Assembly (NCBI GenBank): GCA_022827905.1
Contig: JAJEIQ010000001.1
Location: 103,739-167,738 of the forward strand
Length of the DNA stretch: 64,000 nucleotides
Direction: 5' to 3'
Source of the DNA: Pseudomonadales bacterium
Lineage (GTDB): Bacteria > Pseudomonadota > Gammaproteobacteria > Pseudomonadales > Azotimanducaceae
The translations under genes were made by a program, and so were the position numbers. Below the pieces are notes generated by a model. The model saw nothing but the letters and a program-made list of their open reading frames with translations, was not told the origin of the DNA and made no database searches. This document shows, piece by piece, positions 27,240-35,953 of this stretch; position 1 is the first letter of the stretch; every line of letters starts with the position of its first letter.

Positions 27240-29072
27240 TCAGTGCCGGCTCATGGTCCGGTCCACATGCGCCTCAAGCACCGGCAGGGGCATGGCGCCG
27301 GCGCCGAGGACCGCTGCGTGGAAGTTGCGGATGTCGAAGGCATCGCCCAGTTTCGCCTCCTGCGCGGCGCGGATCTCCCGGATCTTCTCGAGCCCCAGCT
27401 TGTAGGCCAGCGCCTGGGCAGGCATGTCGGTGGAGTAGCGCAGGGTTTCCGTGGCGGTCTCCTCCTCGCTCGAGAAGGTATTCGCCCGCATGTACGCCAT
27501 CGCCTTCTCCCGCGGCCAGCCGAAGTGGTTCATGCCGGTATCCACCACCAGGCGGTTGGCGATGAAGGCATCGAAGAGCAGCCAGCCGTAGCGCTCGTAG
27601 GGATCGTCCAGAATGCCCATCTCCAGGGCGAGGCTGGCGGCGTAGTTGGCCCAGCCTTCGGTAAAGGCGGCATAGAACAGCGACGACAGCTTGCGCAGTT
27701 CCGTACTCGCCTCGCTCTCCCGCTGCAGGGCGATGTGGAAATGGTGGCCGGGAATCAGTTCGTGAAAGATGAGCGGCCCGGTCCAGACCATGGGGCGGCT
27801 TTCCAGTTTGGAGCCGTTGTAGCGGTAGTTGCCGCGCGGGCTTGCCGGGCTCGGCGGCTGATAGAAGCCGAAGGTCATGCCCGGCTCCGCTGCCGGGTCG
27901 AGGCGCTTGACCCCGTAGGGCGCCTCGGGCAACACCGAAAAGTAGTCCGGGATGTGCGGCTCCACTTCGCGGATGTAGGCCATGTAGCGCTCCTCCACCT
28001 CTTCGGGGGTCTTTGCGTAGAGGCGGGGGTCCTCGCGCATGCGGTCGTGAAACTCCTCTGCCGTACCCTCGAATTCCAGCTCGTTCCGGATCGCCTGCAT
28101 CTGTTGCTGTATGTCCGCCATGTAGGCGAGTCCGCGCTCGTGGATGTCCTCGGGGTCGAGGTCCATCGTGGTCTCCTGGCGGATGGCGAACCGGTAGGCC
28201 GCCGGGCCGCCCGGGTACTGGCCGAGGCCCACCGCTTCCGGCGCACGAGCGGCATAGTCATCGCCCATGTAGTCGAGTAGCGCATCGATGGACGGGATAA
28301 CCTGTTCGGAGACGACCGACTCGATGCCCGCGCTCAGGGCAGCCTGTTGCTCGGCGGTAAGCCCCGAAAGCCGCTCGGGAGCAACCGCCGCCAGGTTGCC
28401 GATTCCCGCGCGCAAGGCCTCGAACACCGTCCTGGCCCCGGGAATAGCGGGCTTCGGCAGCAGGATGCCCCGCTCTTCCTGGCCTTTGAGCCGGGTCAGG
28501 TCATCGGTCACGTAACGGGCGAGATTGCGCAGCAGGCCCAGGTAGGCTTCGCCATCCGCTTCCGTTTCGAAGCGGTAGGTCCCCAGCGCCGACGGCAGCA
28601 CCGAACTGAAGACGGTCCCAGCGGCATAGGGCGTGACGTTGAACTTGTGCCAGAAGTGGGCCGGATATTCGGTGGCGGACTGCAGTACGCTTTCCAGGAT
28701 CGCGTAGGTGATCCGGTCGTCGTGGCTGAGCTGCGACGCATCGATGGCATGCAGTTCCTCGAGCGCGGCCCCGGCGCTCGCCGCCTCGGCTTCGACGTAG
28801 GCGAAGCTGTTGTCTCCAAGCGACTCGATGCGCCGCCCTTCGAGCAGTTGCAGATAGGGCGAGGCATCGACCATCTTCGCCATGGTGCGGTCGGCGATGG
28901 CCAGCAGGGCAGCCGAACCGCGCTCCACGGCCTCCGAATCGGGAGCCGTCCCTTCCGGCGCCGCCTGCGGCCCGGCATCCGGCGCGTCGCCCGTCTCCGC
29001 ACAGCCCGCCAGCACACAAGCCCCCAGTATCGCCAGCGCCACCAGCGCATGGCTTCGCAGCAAATCAGTCAT
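27240..29072 (-). CDS. DUF885 family lipoprotein, putative metallopeptidase
   Basis: 610 residues. Lipoprotein signal with Cys24 in ILGACVLAGC. DUF885 proteins share an HExxPGHH-type zinc motif, here LIFHELIPGHHFHIAL, followed by the helical GWANYAASLALEMG segment. Family members are thought to be periplasmic peptidases, with few characterised. ATG 29072 follows GGAGAAACA. Shares the family with 57235-59031 but is only distantly similar. Stands between the mini TonB receptor and the sigma factor genes, same strand. Confidence 0.85.
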   Translation of the reverse strand: MTDLLRSHALVALAILGACVLAGCAETGDAPDAGPQAAPEGTAPDSEAVERGSAALLAIADRTMAKMVDASPYLQLLEGRRIESLGDNSFAYVEAEAASAGAALEELHAIDASQLSHDDRITYAILESVLQSATEYPAHFWHKFNVTPYAAGTVFSSVLPSALGTYRFETEADGEAYLGLLRNLARYVTDDLTRLKGQEERGILLPKPAIPGARTVFEALRAGIGNLAAVAPERLSGLTAEQQAALSAGIESVVSEQVIPSIDALLDYMGDDYAARAPEAVGLGQYPGGPAAYRFAIRQETTMDLDPEDIHERGLAYMADIQQQMQAIRNELEFEGTAEEFHDRMREDPRLYAKTPEEVEERYMAYIREVEPHIPDYFSVLPEAPYGVKRLDPAAEPGMTFGFYQPPSPASPRGNYRYNGSKLESRPMVWTGPLIFHELIPGHHFHIALQRESEASTELRKLSSLFYAAFTEGWANYAASLALEMGILDDPYERYGWLLFDAFIANRLVVDTGMNHFGWPREKAMAYMRANTFSSEEETATETLRYSTDMPAQALAYKLGLEKIREIRAAQEAKLGDAFDIRNFHAAVLGAGAMPLPVLEAHVDRTMSRH

Positions 29073-29216
29073 TGTTTCTCCAGCCTACATCCGTGAGCGG
29101 TAATCGTCCGCGCAATGCCGGTGTCGGGGATGCGACAAGGCAGTCCCGACACCGGCCGCGGTGTCAGAACGGGTGGACGCACGACCGACCGACGAACCCC
29201 AACCGGCAGACCGCAA

Positions 29217-30071
29217 TCAGAAGCCGAGCCGCAGGTTCAACCCGACCGTGCGTGGCCGCAGGCGCGTGGCCAAGTCCTCGAAACCGGGCTGAATGGCGCC
29301 GCCGGTGACCTTGCCGTCCTCGTCGAACAGGTTGTTCACGAAGGCGTAGACGCCCCAGTGGTCCCTCTCCACTCCCACGCGCACCGAACCCTGGGTGATC
29401 TTGTCGCTCTCGGTGGTCACCGAGCCGAAGTTCAGGCTCCGCTCCGTGGTGTGGTCGAGACGCAGATAGACGGTGCCCTGCAGGCCGCTCGAGCCGAGCG
29501 CCCTGCGGTACGATGCCGAAGCGGACACCGTCCACTCGGGGAACAACTGCACCCGCTGCCCGTCGGCGACCACCACGCCGCCGACATCGGTCACGGTCTC
29601 GCCGTACTTGGAGTCGCTGTAGCTTCCGTTCAAGGTCATCTCAAGGCCCTCCACGGGCGCGACGGTGAGGCCGAAATCGATGCCCTTGGCCTTGACCTTG
29701 CCGGCGTTGGTGATGGCGCCGAGCGCCGCCGGAATCACGCTGATCACCGTCTGCAGGTTGTCCCAGTCGATGAGGTAGCCCGCCGTCTCGACGACCACGC
29801 GCCCGTCCGCCAGACGGGCCTTGGCGCCGATCTCGTAGCTCCAGGCCGTCTCCGGCTCCGCGCCGTTGCCGATGTCGAGGCCCACCTGCTCGGCGATGAA
29901 CAGCGAGATGCCCGGCTGCAGGAAGCCGCTGCGGAACCCCTTGGCGACGTTGGCGTAGATCAGCCAGTCGTCGGTGGCCGCCGCGCCCTCCTCGGCAAGT
30001 GCGGCGGGCATGGATAGGGTGAACGGCAATGCCGTCAGCACGGAGAGTAGAGCGGTCTTTCCCAATGTCAT
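29217..30071 (-). pseudogene. TonB-dependent receptor with internal deletion: signal peptide fused to C-terminal barrel
   Basis: The true start is 30071 (MTLGKTALLSVLTALPF) with AAGGAGGAAGC upstream; the tracked ORF start at 30542 is spurious. An intact signal peptide runs straight into DDWLIYANVAKGFRSGFLQPG, a motif about two thirds into a normal receptor, and then continues to a proper C-terminus (VGLNLRLGF, terminal Phe). The plug domain, TonB box and first half of the barrel are absent, yet the frame is preserved through ~284 residues. This looks like an in-frame internal deletion of roughly 450 to 500 codons. The product might still reach the outer membrane, but cannot act as a normal receptor. 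Confidence 0.8.
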
Positions 30072-30197
30072 GCTTCCTTCCTCCTTCGAAATTGCATCAA
30101 ATCCCAGCGTAGACGCTATACCAGACGCATTTCCGCCCCCCCAATGCGTGAGTACCCCGTGCTGCGGACCAACCGATGCCGCTGCGTCCAAAGGTCC

Positions 30198-31490
30198 ATG
30201 ACTGAAGCAACGAACCAGCCGTCCGCCGTCCAGCCGAAGATGGCGGTGTCCGGCGGATACCGGAACTACGTGCTGTTCATGCTGGCCGTGGTGGCCTTCT
30301 TCAACTACCTCGACCGCATGGTGCTGTCGATGCTGGTGGAGCCCATCAAGGCGGACCTCGGCTTCAGCGACGGGCAACTCGGCCTGCTCACCGGCTTCGC
30401 CTTCGCGCTCTTCTACGCCACGTTCGGCATTCCCATCGCCCGGCTGGCCGATACTCGGTCGCGGGTGACGATCCTGTCGGTGTGCATGGCGCTGTGGAGT
30501 GCCATGACCGCCGTCTGCGGGCTGGCGCAGAACTTTGCGCACATGCTGCTCGCCCGAGTGGGCGTCGGCGTCGGCGAAGCCGGATGCGTGCCCTCAAGCC
30601 ACAGCCTGCTGACCGACTACGTGCCCGCCGAGAAGCGGGCGCTGGCGCTGGGCATCTTTCAGACCGGCGGGGCCATCGGCATCATGGTCGGGCTGATCGC
30701 CGCCGGCTGGCTGGCCGACCGGTACGGATGGCGCGCCGCCTTCTTCATTGTCGGCATTCCGGGCGTCGTGCTGGCCATCGTCGCCAAGCTCACGGTCAAG
30801 GATCCGCCCCGGGGCAACTTCTCCCCGGCGCCGGAACCCGGGGCGCAGTCGTTCAAGGCGGCGGTTTTCGGTCTTTTCCGCCGCAGAACCTTTGTCCACA
30901 TCGTAATTGCTTATTCCCTGGGGCTGTTCGGCGTGTACGGCATCGGCCAGTGGATTCCCGCCTTCTTCGTGCGGGTGCATGAGATGACGCTCACCGAGGT
31001 GGGCTGGGGAGTGGGCATCGCGAGCGGACTTGGCGGCGCGGTCGGCACCTTTCTCGGCTCCGTGCTCGCGCCGCGCTACATCACCCGGGACCGCCGCTGG
31101 GAGGTCTGGTGGCCGGCCTGGGCGTACCTGTTCTGCATACCCGTTTATGCGGTCGCCTTCATCACCGACAACATCGCGTTCGCCCTTGCGCTGGTCTTCG
31201 TCAGTTCGCTGGTGGCCGGTTCAAGCATCCCGCCGGGCATGGCCAGCGTGCAGTCGGTGGCGGAACCGCACCAGCGGGCCACGGCGGTGGCAATCGTGAT
31301 GTTCTGCTCCGCCATCCTCGGCCAAGGCCTCGGACCCACGGCCATCGGCTTCACCTCCGACTTCCTCACGCCCACCCTCGGCAGCGACGGGCTGCGCTGG
31401 GCGCTGGTGATGTCGCTGGCGCTGTTCGCCTGGTCCTGGGCGCACTTCATGATCGCGGCGCGAACGGTCGAGCGGGACCGAATCTCTTAG
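30198..31490 (+). CDS. MFS transporter, spinster/anion-symporter-like
   Basis: 430 residues, twelve predicted transmembrane helices. The start at 30198 (MTEATNQPSAVQPKM) follows AAAGG; the tracked ORF starts 18 codons earlier. The MFS loop motif between TM2 and TM3 reads IARLADTRSRVTI, and TM4 has the GVGVGEAGCVPSSHSLL segment typical of spinster-like transporters. Substrate unknown; related members move sugars, organic acids or sphingolipids. Divergent from the deleted receptor gene across 126 bases. Confidence 0.88.
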   Translation: MTEATNQPSAVQPKMAVSGGYRNYVLFMLAVVAFFNYLDRMVLSMLVEPIKADLGFSDGQLGLLTGFAFALFYATFGIPIARLADTRSRVTILSVCMALWSAMTAVCGLAQNFAHMLLARVGVGVGEAGCVPSSHSLLTDYVPAEKRALALGIFQTGGAIGIMVGLIAAGWLADRYGWRAAFFIVGIPGVVLAIVAKLTVKDPPRGNFSPAPEPGAQSFKAAVFGLFRRRTFVHIVIAYSLGLFGVYGIGQWIPAFFVRVHEMTLTEVGWGVGIASGLGGAVGTFLGSVLAPRYITRDRRWEVWWPAWAYLFCIPVYAVAFITDNIAFALALVFVSSLVAGSSIPPGMASVQSVAEPHQRATAVAIVMFCSAILGQGLGPTAIGFTSDFLTPTLGSDGLRWALVMSLALFAWSWAHFMIAARTVERDRIS

Positions 31491-31507
31491 GGCCTGGTAA
31501 CAGGCCC
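31490..31507. terminator. perfect hairpin between convergent genes
   Basis: GGGCCTG-GTAA-CAGGCCC forms a 7-bp perfect stem closed by a GNRA-type tetraloop immediately at the MFS stop codon, in the 40-base gap between convergent MFS and M19 genes. There is no T-run on either side, so it is at best an imperfect bidirectional terminator or an mRNA 3'-end stabiliser. Confidence 0.35.
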
Positions 31508-31530
31508 CAACCGCCGCTCCCTGAAGAGAA

Positions 31531-32700
31531 TCAGCCGCAGACCGCTTCGAACACCCCCATGAAGTTCTCGCCGAGGATGCCGGCGATCTGCTCGTCGTCG
31601 TAGCCGCGGGCCACCAGGCCCCGGGTGATGTTGGGCATGTCCCGGTAGTCCTGGAAGCCGCGCAACGTCTGGGTGGTGGAGACGTTGTCCTCCGGGCGGA
31701 AGCCGATTTCATCGACGATGGCGCCGAGGGTCGCTTCTATGATGTCCTCGGGCGCCTGCATCGGCCAGTCGGTGCCGATGCCGACGTGCTGCCAACCGAT
31801 GCGCTCGTTGATGTAGTCGATGTGGTCGAGCACCGCCTCCACGGTCGCCTCCGGGTCCGCGGAGAGGAAAAAGGGCACCGTGACCACGCCGACCAGGCCG
31901 CCGGTTGCCGCGATGGCATCGAGTTCCTCGTCGCTCTTGCCCCGGGCGTGGCCGTAAACGCCCTGGGCGCAGGTGTGGTTGGCGAGCACCGGGGTTTGCG
32001 AAGCGCGGCAGCCGTCCAAGGTGGTCTGCCTGCCGCAATGGGAGGTGTCCACGACGATGCCGAGTTCGTTGCAGCGCTCCACCACCTGCTGGCCGTAGCG
32101 GGATAGGCCGGCATCCGTGGGCTCGGTGCAGCCGGCCCCGACGTAGTCCTGGCGGTTGTAGGTGAGCATCAGCACCCGCAAGCCCTCGTCGTAGGCGCGG
32201 TTCACATCGTCTATGTCCTGGGAGAGGCCATACACCGGCTGGCAATAGCCGTACATGGCAACCGCGCCCTCCGCTTTGGCGGCGCGGACCTGGGCCGCGG
32301 TGGTGCATTTGCGCAGCCAGCCCAGGCTCCACAGGAGCTCGACCATCTCTTCGTACCCGCTCGACGCCTCGATGACGTGCGGCGCACCCATGAGCACCCC
32401 AAAGACGCCGAGATCCACGCCGCTCTGCCGCCACCAGCGGCGAATCTCGTCGGATTGCCCGGTGGCCGCCAGGCGGTAGGGCGCGGCGATCGCCTGGCCG
32501 ACGCCGGACAGGCCCTCCCCCACATCACCGAGCGCCTGCTTCAGGAGCCGGGGATCGTAGGTCTTGAAGATGTTGGCGCCGCCCGGATGCTGGTGTACCA
32601 AGTCGGCGATTAAGCACTCCTCGTGCAACCGCGCGGCGCGCGCCTCCTGCTCGTCGTCCAGGCCGAAATCCCATTGTCCGGGTAGCGCTTGGTCAGTCAT
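31531..32700 (-). CDS. M19 dipeptidase-like protein, most divergent metal site
   Basis: 389 residues; start at 32700 (MTDQALPGQWDFGLDDEQEA) with AAGGAGACGATC upstream. M19 features: [52 protein letters not shown]. The DxHxD pair is absent (IADLVHQHPGGAN) and the Glu position aligns with Gln (YGYCQPVYG). Same subfamily as 25408-26553. Its start overlaps the stop of a remnant S9 peptidase gene (see next entry), showing that an S9-M19 operon once stood here. Confidence 0.83.
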   Translation of the reverse strand: MTDQALPGQWDFGLDDEQEARAARLHEECLIADLVHQHPGGANIFKTYDPRLLKQALGDVGEGLSGVGQAIAAPYRLAATGQSDEIRRWWRQSGVDLGVFGVLMGAPHVIEASSGYEEMVELLWSLGWLRKCTTAAQVRAAKAEGAVAMYGYCQPVYGLSQDIDDVNRAYDEGLRVLMLTYNRQDYVGAGCTEPTDAGLSRYGQQVVERCNELGIVVDTSHCGRQTTLDGCRASQTPVLANHTCAQGVYGHARGKSDEELDAIAATGGLVGVVTVPFFLSADPEATVEAVLDHIDYINERIGWQHVGIGTDWPMQAPEDIIEATLGAIVDEIGFRPEDNVSTTQTLRGFQDYRDMPNITRGLVARGYDDEQIAGILGENFMGVFEAVCG

Positions 32701-32815
32701 GATCGTCTCCTTGGTCGTTGCGCATTCGATAGGCCGGCGGCTCCTGCCCGTGCAGGTGCTCCACGAAGTAGTTCCACATGCGCCGCAGGAAGTGCCGGCC
32801 CACCCGAAGCATTTC
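32693..32815 (-). pseudogene. C-terminal remnant of an S9 peptidase gene
   Basis: Too short for the ORF track. Minus-strand reading gives VASLDEMLRVGRHFLRRM then WNYFVEHLHGQEPPAYRM, ending in a TGA that overlaps the M19 start by 8 bases. The FLRRxWxYFVxHLxGxxPP pattern is the conserved tail of S9 prolyl oligopeptidases; compare FLRRQWDYFVTHLLGMRPP in the 42023-44434 gene. Everything upstream is lost and replaced by unrelated sequence near 32815. Confidence 0.65.
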
Positions 32816-32875
32816 ATCAAGGGACGCAACCGCCCGTTACCGCCTCAGTGGCGCGCATCACCCATCCTGACCGGC

Positions 32876-33166
32876 ATGGCATACGACCAGCAGCGATTCC
32901 GGTGTATGCTACTCGGCATGGAGGAACTGCCACTTGGCGAAAGGCTGGACCGCGTGAGCGGCGCCGCGAGCCGCGAAGCAGCACGTTTCGTACCCCAAGA
33001 GGACCGGGGCGAGGCGATCTATCGCGCCTGCTTGGGCGCATGCCAAATTCTGGATACCCGGCCCGACGGGGACCGCCTGCGGCTGCAACAGGAGCCGCCC
33101 GCCCCGGACTACCCGGACATCTGGGCGCGGCTTAACCGTCGATGGCGCGAATCAAACGGCCCCTGA
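32876..33166 (+). CDS. small hypothetical protein preceding a nucleotidyltransferase remnant
   Basis: About 96 residues from ATG 32876, or 82 from ATG 32918 (MEELPLGERLDRVSGAASRE); neither has a clear ribosome site, and the tracked start at 32564 lies inside the opposite M19 gene. The sequence is Arg- and Glu-rich and helical, no signal or membrane segment, and I do not recognise the family. It overlaps the start of the truncated nucleotidyltransferase by 25 bases, suggesting the two were a coupled pair, as in some MNT/HEPN-like or AbiE-like modules. Confidence 0.45.
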   Translation: MAYDQQRFRCMLLGMEELPLGERLDRVSGAASREAARFVPQEDRGEAIYRACLGACQILDTRPDGDRLRLQQEPPAPDYPDIWARLNRRWRESNGP

Positions 33167-33264
33167 CTCCTCCTGAACTGGCCGTGGAGGTGTCCGAGTG
33201 CCTGGCCAGCGCTGGAATCCAGCATGCTGTCGGCGGTGCAATCGCGTTGGGCTTCCACGCCTAA
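33142..33264 (+). pseudogene. N-terminal remnant of a nucleotidyltransferase-fold protein
   Basis: A 40-codon reading frame, MARIKRPLTPPELAVEVSEC...HAVGGAIALGFHA then TAA. The HAVGGAIALGFHA segment matches the helix and GG-x-A motif that opens many DUF1814/MNT-like nucleotidyltransferases; the following catalytic DxD region is absent. Sequence after the stop does not resume the family in any frame I can see. Overlaps the small hypothetical gene. Confidence 0.5.
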
Positions 33265-33344
33265 CCACGTTGGAGTCCCTGTTGGCCGACTGATGCGTTG
33301 CCGACGGCGGTCGTCACGCATCATTCACTCCTTGCGCTTGCTTC

Positions 33345-33497
33345 ATGCCGGCAAGTCAAACTGAGCCACTACCGGATGAGCTTGTGATCCTGTTGGCCGG
33401 CGGGGCGAAGAAACGGCAGCAGCGTGACATCGGTGGAGCGGTTGAAAACTGGAATGCCTACAAGCGGGAGAAAAGAAGTGCCAATCAAGGATCATAA
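33345..33497 (+). pseudogene. C-terminal remnant of a RelE/HigB (Gp49-like) toxin
   Basis: Reads ...PLPDELVILLAGGAKKRQQ then RDIGGAVENWNAYKREKRS and stops. The LLAGGxKxxQQRDI motif is the conserved end of Gp49-like toxins of the HigBA type. The N-terminal half of the toxin is missing. Its stop overlaps the start of the antitoxin gene, the usual arrangement for this TA family. Confidence 0.65.
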
Positions 33498-33759
33498 GGC
33501 GAGTGAATTCCTGCAAACGCCGGAAGACATCGCGGCCTATCTGAACGCCACCATTGAGGAGATGGACGACCCGAGACTGCTCATGAAGGCGTTTCGCAAC
33601 ATTGCCGAAGCCCAGGGCGGCGTGTCCGAGCTCTCGCGGCGCGCGAAGGTGGACCGGGTCGCGCTGTCGCGGGCGTTGTCCGGCCGCAGGCATCCACGCC
33701 TCGACACGCTCGCAAAAGTGGCGAATGCCTGTGGGGTAAAGCTCCAGTTCTCCGCGTAG
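33478..33759 (+). CDS. HigA-like addiction-module antidote protein
   Basis: 93 residues from GTG 33478, chosen because GGGAG lies just upstream and the toxin frame stops at 33497; the tracked ATG at 33424 is inside the toxin remnant. Opening segment KASEFLQTPEDIAAYLNATIEE and a helix-turn-helix (GGVSELSRRAKVDRVALSRALSG, HPRLDTLAKVANACGVKL) are typical of the TIGR02684-like antidote family. The antitoxin is intact although its partner toxin is broken, so it is now an orphan DNA-binding protein. Confidence 0.8.
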   Translation: MPIKDHKASEFLQTPEDIAAYLNATIEEMDDPRLLMKAFRNIAEAQGGVSELSRRAKVDRVALSRALSGRRHPRLDTLAKVANACGVKLQFSA

Positions 33760-33820
33760 ACAAGGAACAAGTACACAGAAAAAGAACTGAGACACACAAA
33801 TAGGGGTTCCGGCGGCCAGT

Positions 33821-33912
33821 TCGAGGGCGGGACGCCCTCGCTCCGGGGAGCCTTCAGCTTATCTACGGAAAGTCCGCTCGACATCAGCGAAAAGCCAAAA
33901 CGAGAATTGCTG
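33821..33912. repeat. REPIN-like repeat, copy A (partial)
   Basis: One hairpin unit TCGAGGGCGGGACGCCCTCG followed by CTCCGGGGAGCCTTCAGCTT, then a tail reading GTCCGCTCGACATCAGCGAA and ending AGAATTGCTG. The tail is the reverse complement of the left end of copy B and the first part matches copy D, so this copy mixes pieces of both. Lies between the antitoxin and CocE genes. Confidence 0.75.
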
Positions 33913-34017
33913 AACGCTTTCGCCTCACCTGTTCCGCCGGTGAGAAATCGCCTCAGTTGTGGTCTGCGCGCCCGTGCCGCGTCTGTGTCCACGCAACCAC
34001 AGCCAGGAAAAACACCC

Positions 34018-35931
34018 ATGCCAAAGTACCGCACCTGCCTTCGCCGGGCGCTGCTCCTTGTGGCGGCCCTCGGCCTGTCCGCCGCCGCCCTGGCCAGCGA
34101 CCTGCCGGAACCGCAATACACCGAGTGGAGCTGGGAGAAGGAGATTTTCGTGCCCATGCGCGACGGCACCCGGCTCTCCACCGACGTGCTGCTGCCGGAG
34201 GGAGCCGAGGGCAAGCTGCCCACGGTGCTGGTGCGCACGCCCTACCACAAGGAGAACACCCACTGGGCGCTGTTCGGCCCTTGGGACCGCATGTTCCTTG
34301 AGCAGGGCTACGCGGTGGTGATCATGAACGAGCGTGGGCGGCACTTCTCGGAGGGGCACTACGAGAACTACCTGGAGGGCGCGCGCCACGACGGCTACGA
34401 CTCCGTTGAGTGGATCGTCAACCAGCCTTGGTCCAACGGCAAGGTGGGCACCTTCGGGTGCTCGTCGTCCGGCGAGCATCAATGGGCCATGGCCTCCACC
34501 AACCACCCCGGCCACGCCGCCATGCTGCCACTGGCATCCGGCACCGCCGTTGGCGACATTCCGGGCAACGACACCCGCGGCGCCATCTACCGGGGCGGCA
34601 TCCCCATGGTCGGCCTGTGGGCCTGGTGGTATCGCGACATGTCGCCGAGCGAGCGCCTGCTGCTGCCGCCCGGCACCACGCAGGAACAGCGCATCCGCCT
34701 GCGCGACACCTTTTCGCTGCAGCCCCAGACCCACTTCTATCCCCTGGCGAACGGCACCATCGACCAGTCCGGCATCAAGAACGCCATCGAGGAAACGCTG
34801 GACATGCTGCCCAGCAAGGACGTCATACGGGCAGTCGGCGGCGCCCTGACGCCCTTCGACAAATACGTCACCTGGGGGCCCGCCGACCAGCGCTGGGACG
34901 AGGTGGAACAGATCGGCGCCGGCGATGCGCCCCGGGTGCCGGCGCTGCACCACAACACCTGGCACGACGTGGGCGTGGGCGAGATGATCCGCCTGTTCGA
35001 ATACCTGCAGTCCATGGACACGCCAAACCAGCACCTGATCATCGGCTCGGGCCCGCACTGCGCCGCCCTGCAGGAGGAAGCGATCATGGCCGACCTGCGT
35101 TTCGGCGACCTGCACGTGGGCGATGCCCGCTACGGCGGCAGCGACCGGGGCTATGCGAAGCTGTTCCTCGACTGGTACGGCCACTGGCTGAAGGGCGAGG
35201 ACAATGGCATCACCGACATGCCCAAGGTCCAGCTGCACGTGAAGGGCAAGGGCTGGATCACCGGCGATGTGTGGCCGCTCGAGGAAACAGTGTTCACCAC
35301 CTACTACCTCGATAGCGACGGCCGCGCCGAAAGCCGCCTGGCGAGCGGCACGCTGTCCACCGGCAAGCCGGACGGCGCCGCGATGGACACATGGGTGTAC
35401 GACCCCTCGCTGCCAGTGCCGTCCCGGGGCGGCGGCTGCTGCGGCGATGCGATGGCGCTGGACCAGAGCGACATCGAAATCCGTTCCGACGTGCTCACCT
35501 ACACGACTTCGGTGCTCGACGAGGGCGTGACCATCGTCGGCCCCATAGACGTGGTGCTGTACGTCTCCTCCTCGGCAAAAGACACCGACTTCACGGTGAA
35601 GCTGGTGGACGTCTACCCGGACGGCACGGCCATCAATCTAATGGACGACGCCATCCGCGCCCGGTACCGCGAGGGATTCGACCAACAGGTGTTCATGGAG
35701 CCCGGCGGCATCTACAAGGTGCGCCTCACCAACCTGGTCACCGCCAACCACTTCCCGGCCGGGCACCGCATCCGCATCGAGGTGGCCTCAAGCAATTTCC
35801 CGGTGCTCGAACGCAACCTGAACACCGGCGGCAGCAACTACGACGAAACCGAGTGGGTGGTGGCCGAGAACAGCCTGCACCACACGCCCGAGCACCCGTC
35901 GCACATCGTGTTGCCGGTGTTGCCGGAGTAG
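34018..35931 (+). CDS. CocE/NonD family hydrolase (S15, X-Pro dipeptidyl-peptidase-like)
   Basis: 637 residues; start ATG 34018 (MPKYRTCLRRALLLVAALG, Sec signal), the tracked start being upstream in repeat A. Alpha/beta-hydrolase domain with VVIMNERGRHFSEG and the nucleophile elbow GTFGCSSSGEHQW, followed by the C-terminal galactose-binding-like jelly roll (GPIDVVLYVSSSAKDTDFTVKLVDVYPDG, HRIRIEVASSNFPVLERNLNTGG). S15/CocE enzymes cleave X-Pro dipeptides or esters and amides; substrate cannot be told. The elbow GCSSSG is unusual compared with GxSYxG. Full length, unlike the 12208-13104 paralogue. Confidence 0.88.
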   Translation: MPKYRTCLRRALLLVAALGLSAAALASDLPEPQYTEWSWEKEIFVPMRDGTRLSTDVLLPEGAEGKLPTVLVRTPYHKENTHWALFGPWDRMFLEQGYAVVIMNERGRHFSEGHYENYLEGARHDGYDSVEWIVNQPWSNGKVGTFGCSSSGEHQWAMASTNHPGHAAMLPLASGTAVGDIPGNDTRGAIYRGGIPMVGLWAWWYRDMSPSERLLLPPGTTQEQRIRLRDTFSLQPQTHFYPLANGTIDQSGIKNAIEETLDMLPSKDVIRAVGGALTPFDKYVTWGPADQRWDEVEQIGAGDAPRVPALHHNTWHDVGVGEMIRLFEYLQSMDTPNQHLIIGSGPHCAALQEEAIMADLRFGDLHVGDARYGGSDRGYAKLFLDWYGHWLKGEDNGITDMPKVQLHVKGKGWITGDVWPLEETVFTTYYLDSDGRAESRLASGTLSTGKPDGAAMDTWVYDPSLPVPSRGGGCCGDAMALDQSDIEIRSDVLTYTTSVLDEGVTIVGPIDVVLYVSSSAKDTDFTVKLVDVYPDGTAINLMDDAIRARYREGFDQQVFMEPGGIYKVRLTNLVTANHFPAGHRIRIEVASSNFPVLERNLNTGGSNYDETEWVVAENSLHHTPEHPSHIVLPVLPE

Positions 35932-35953
35932 CGGGAAACTAGGCTCCTCAGGA

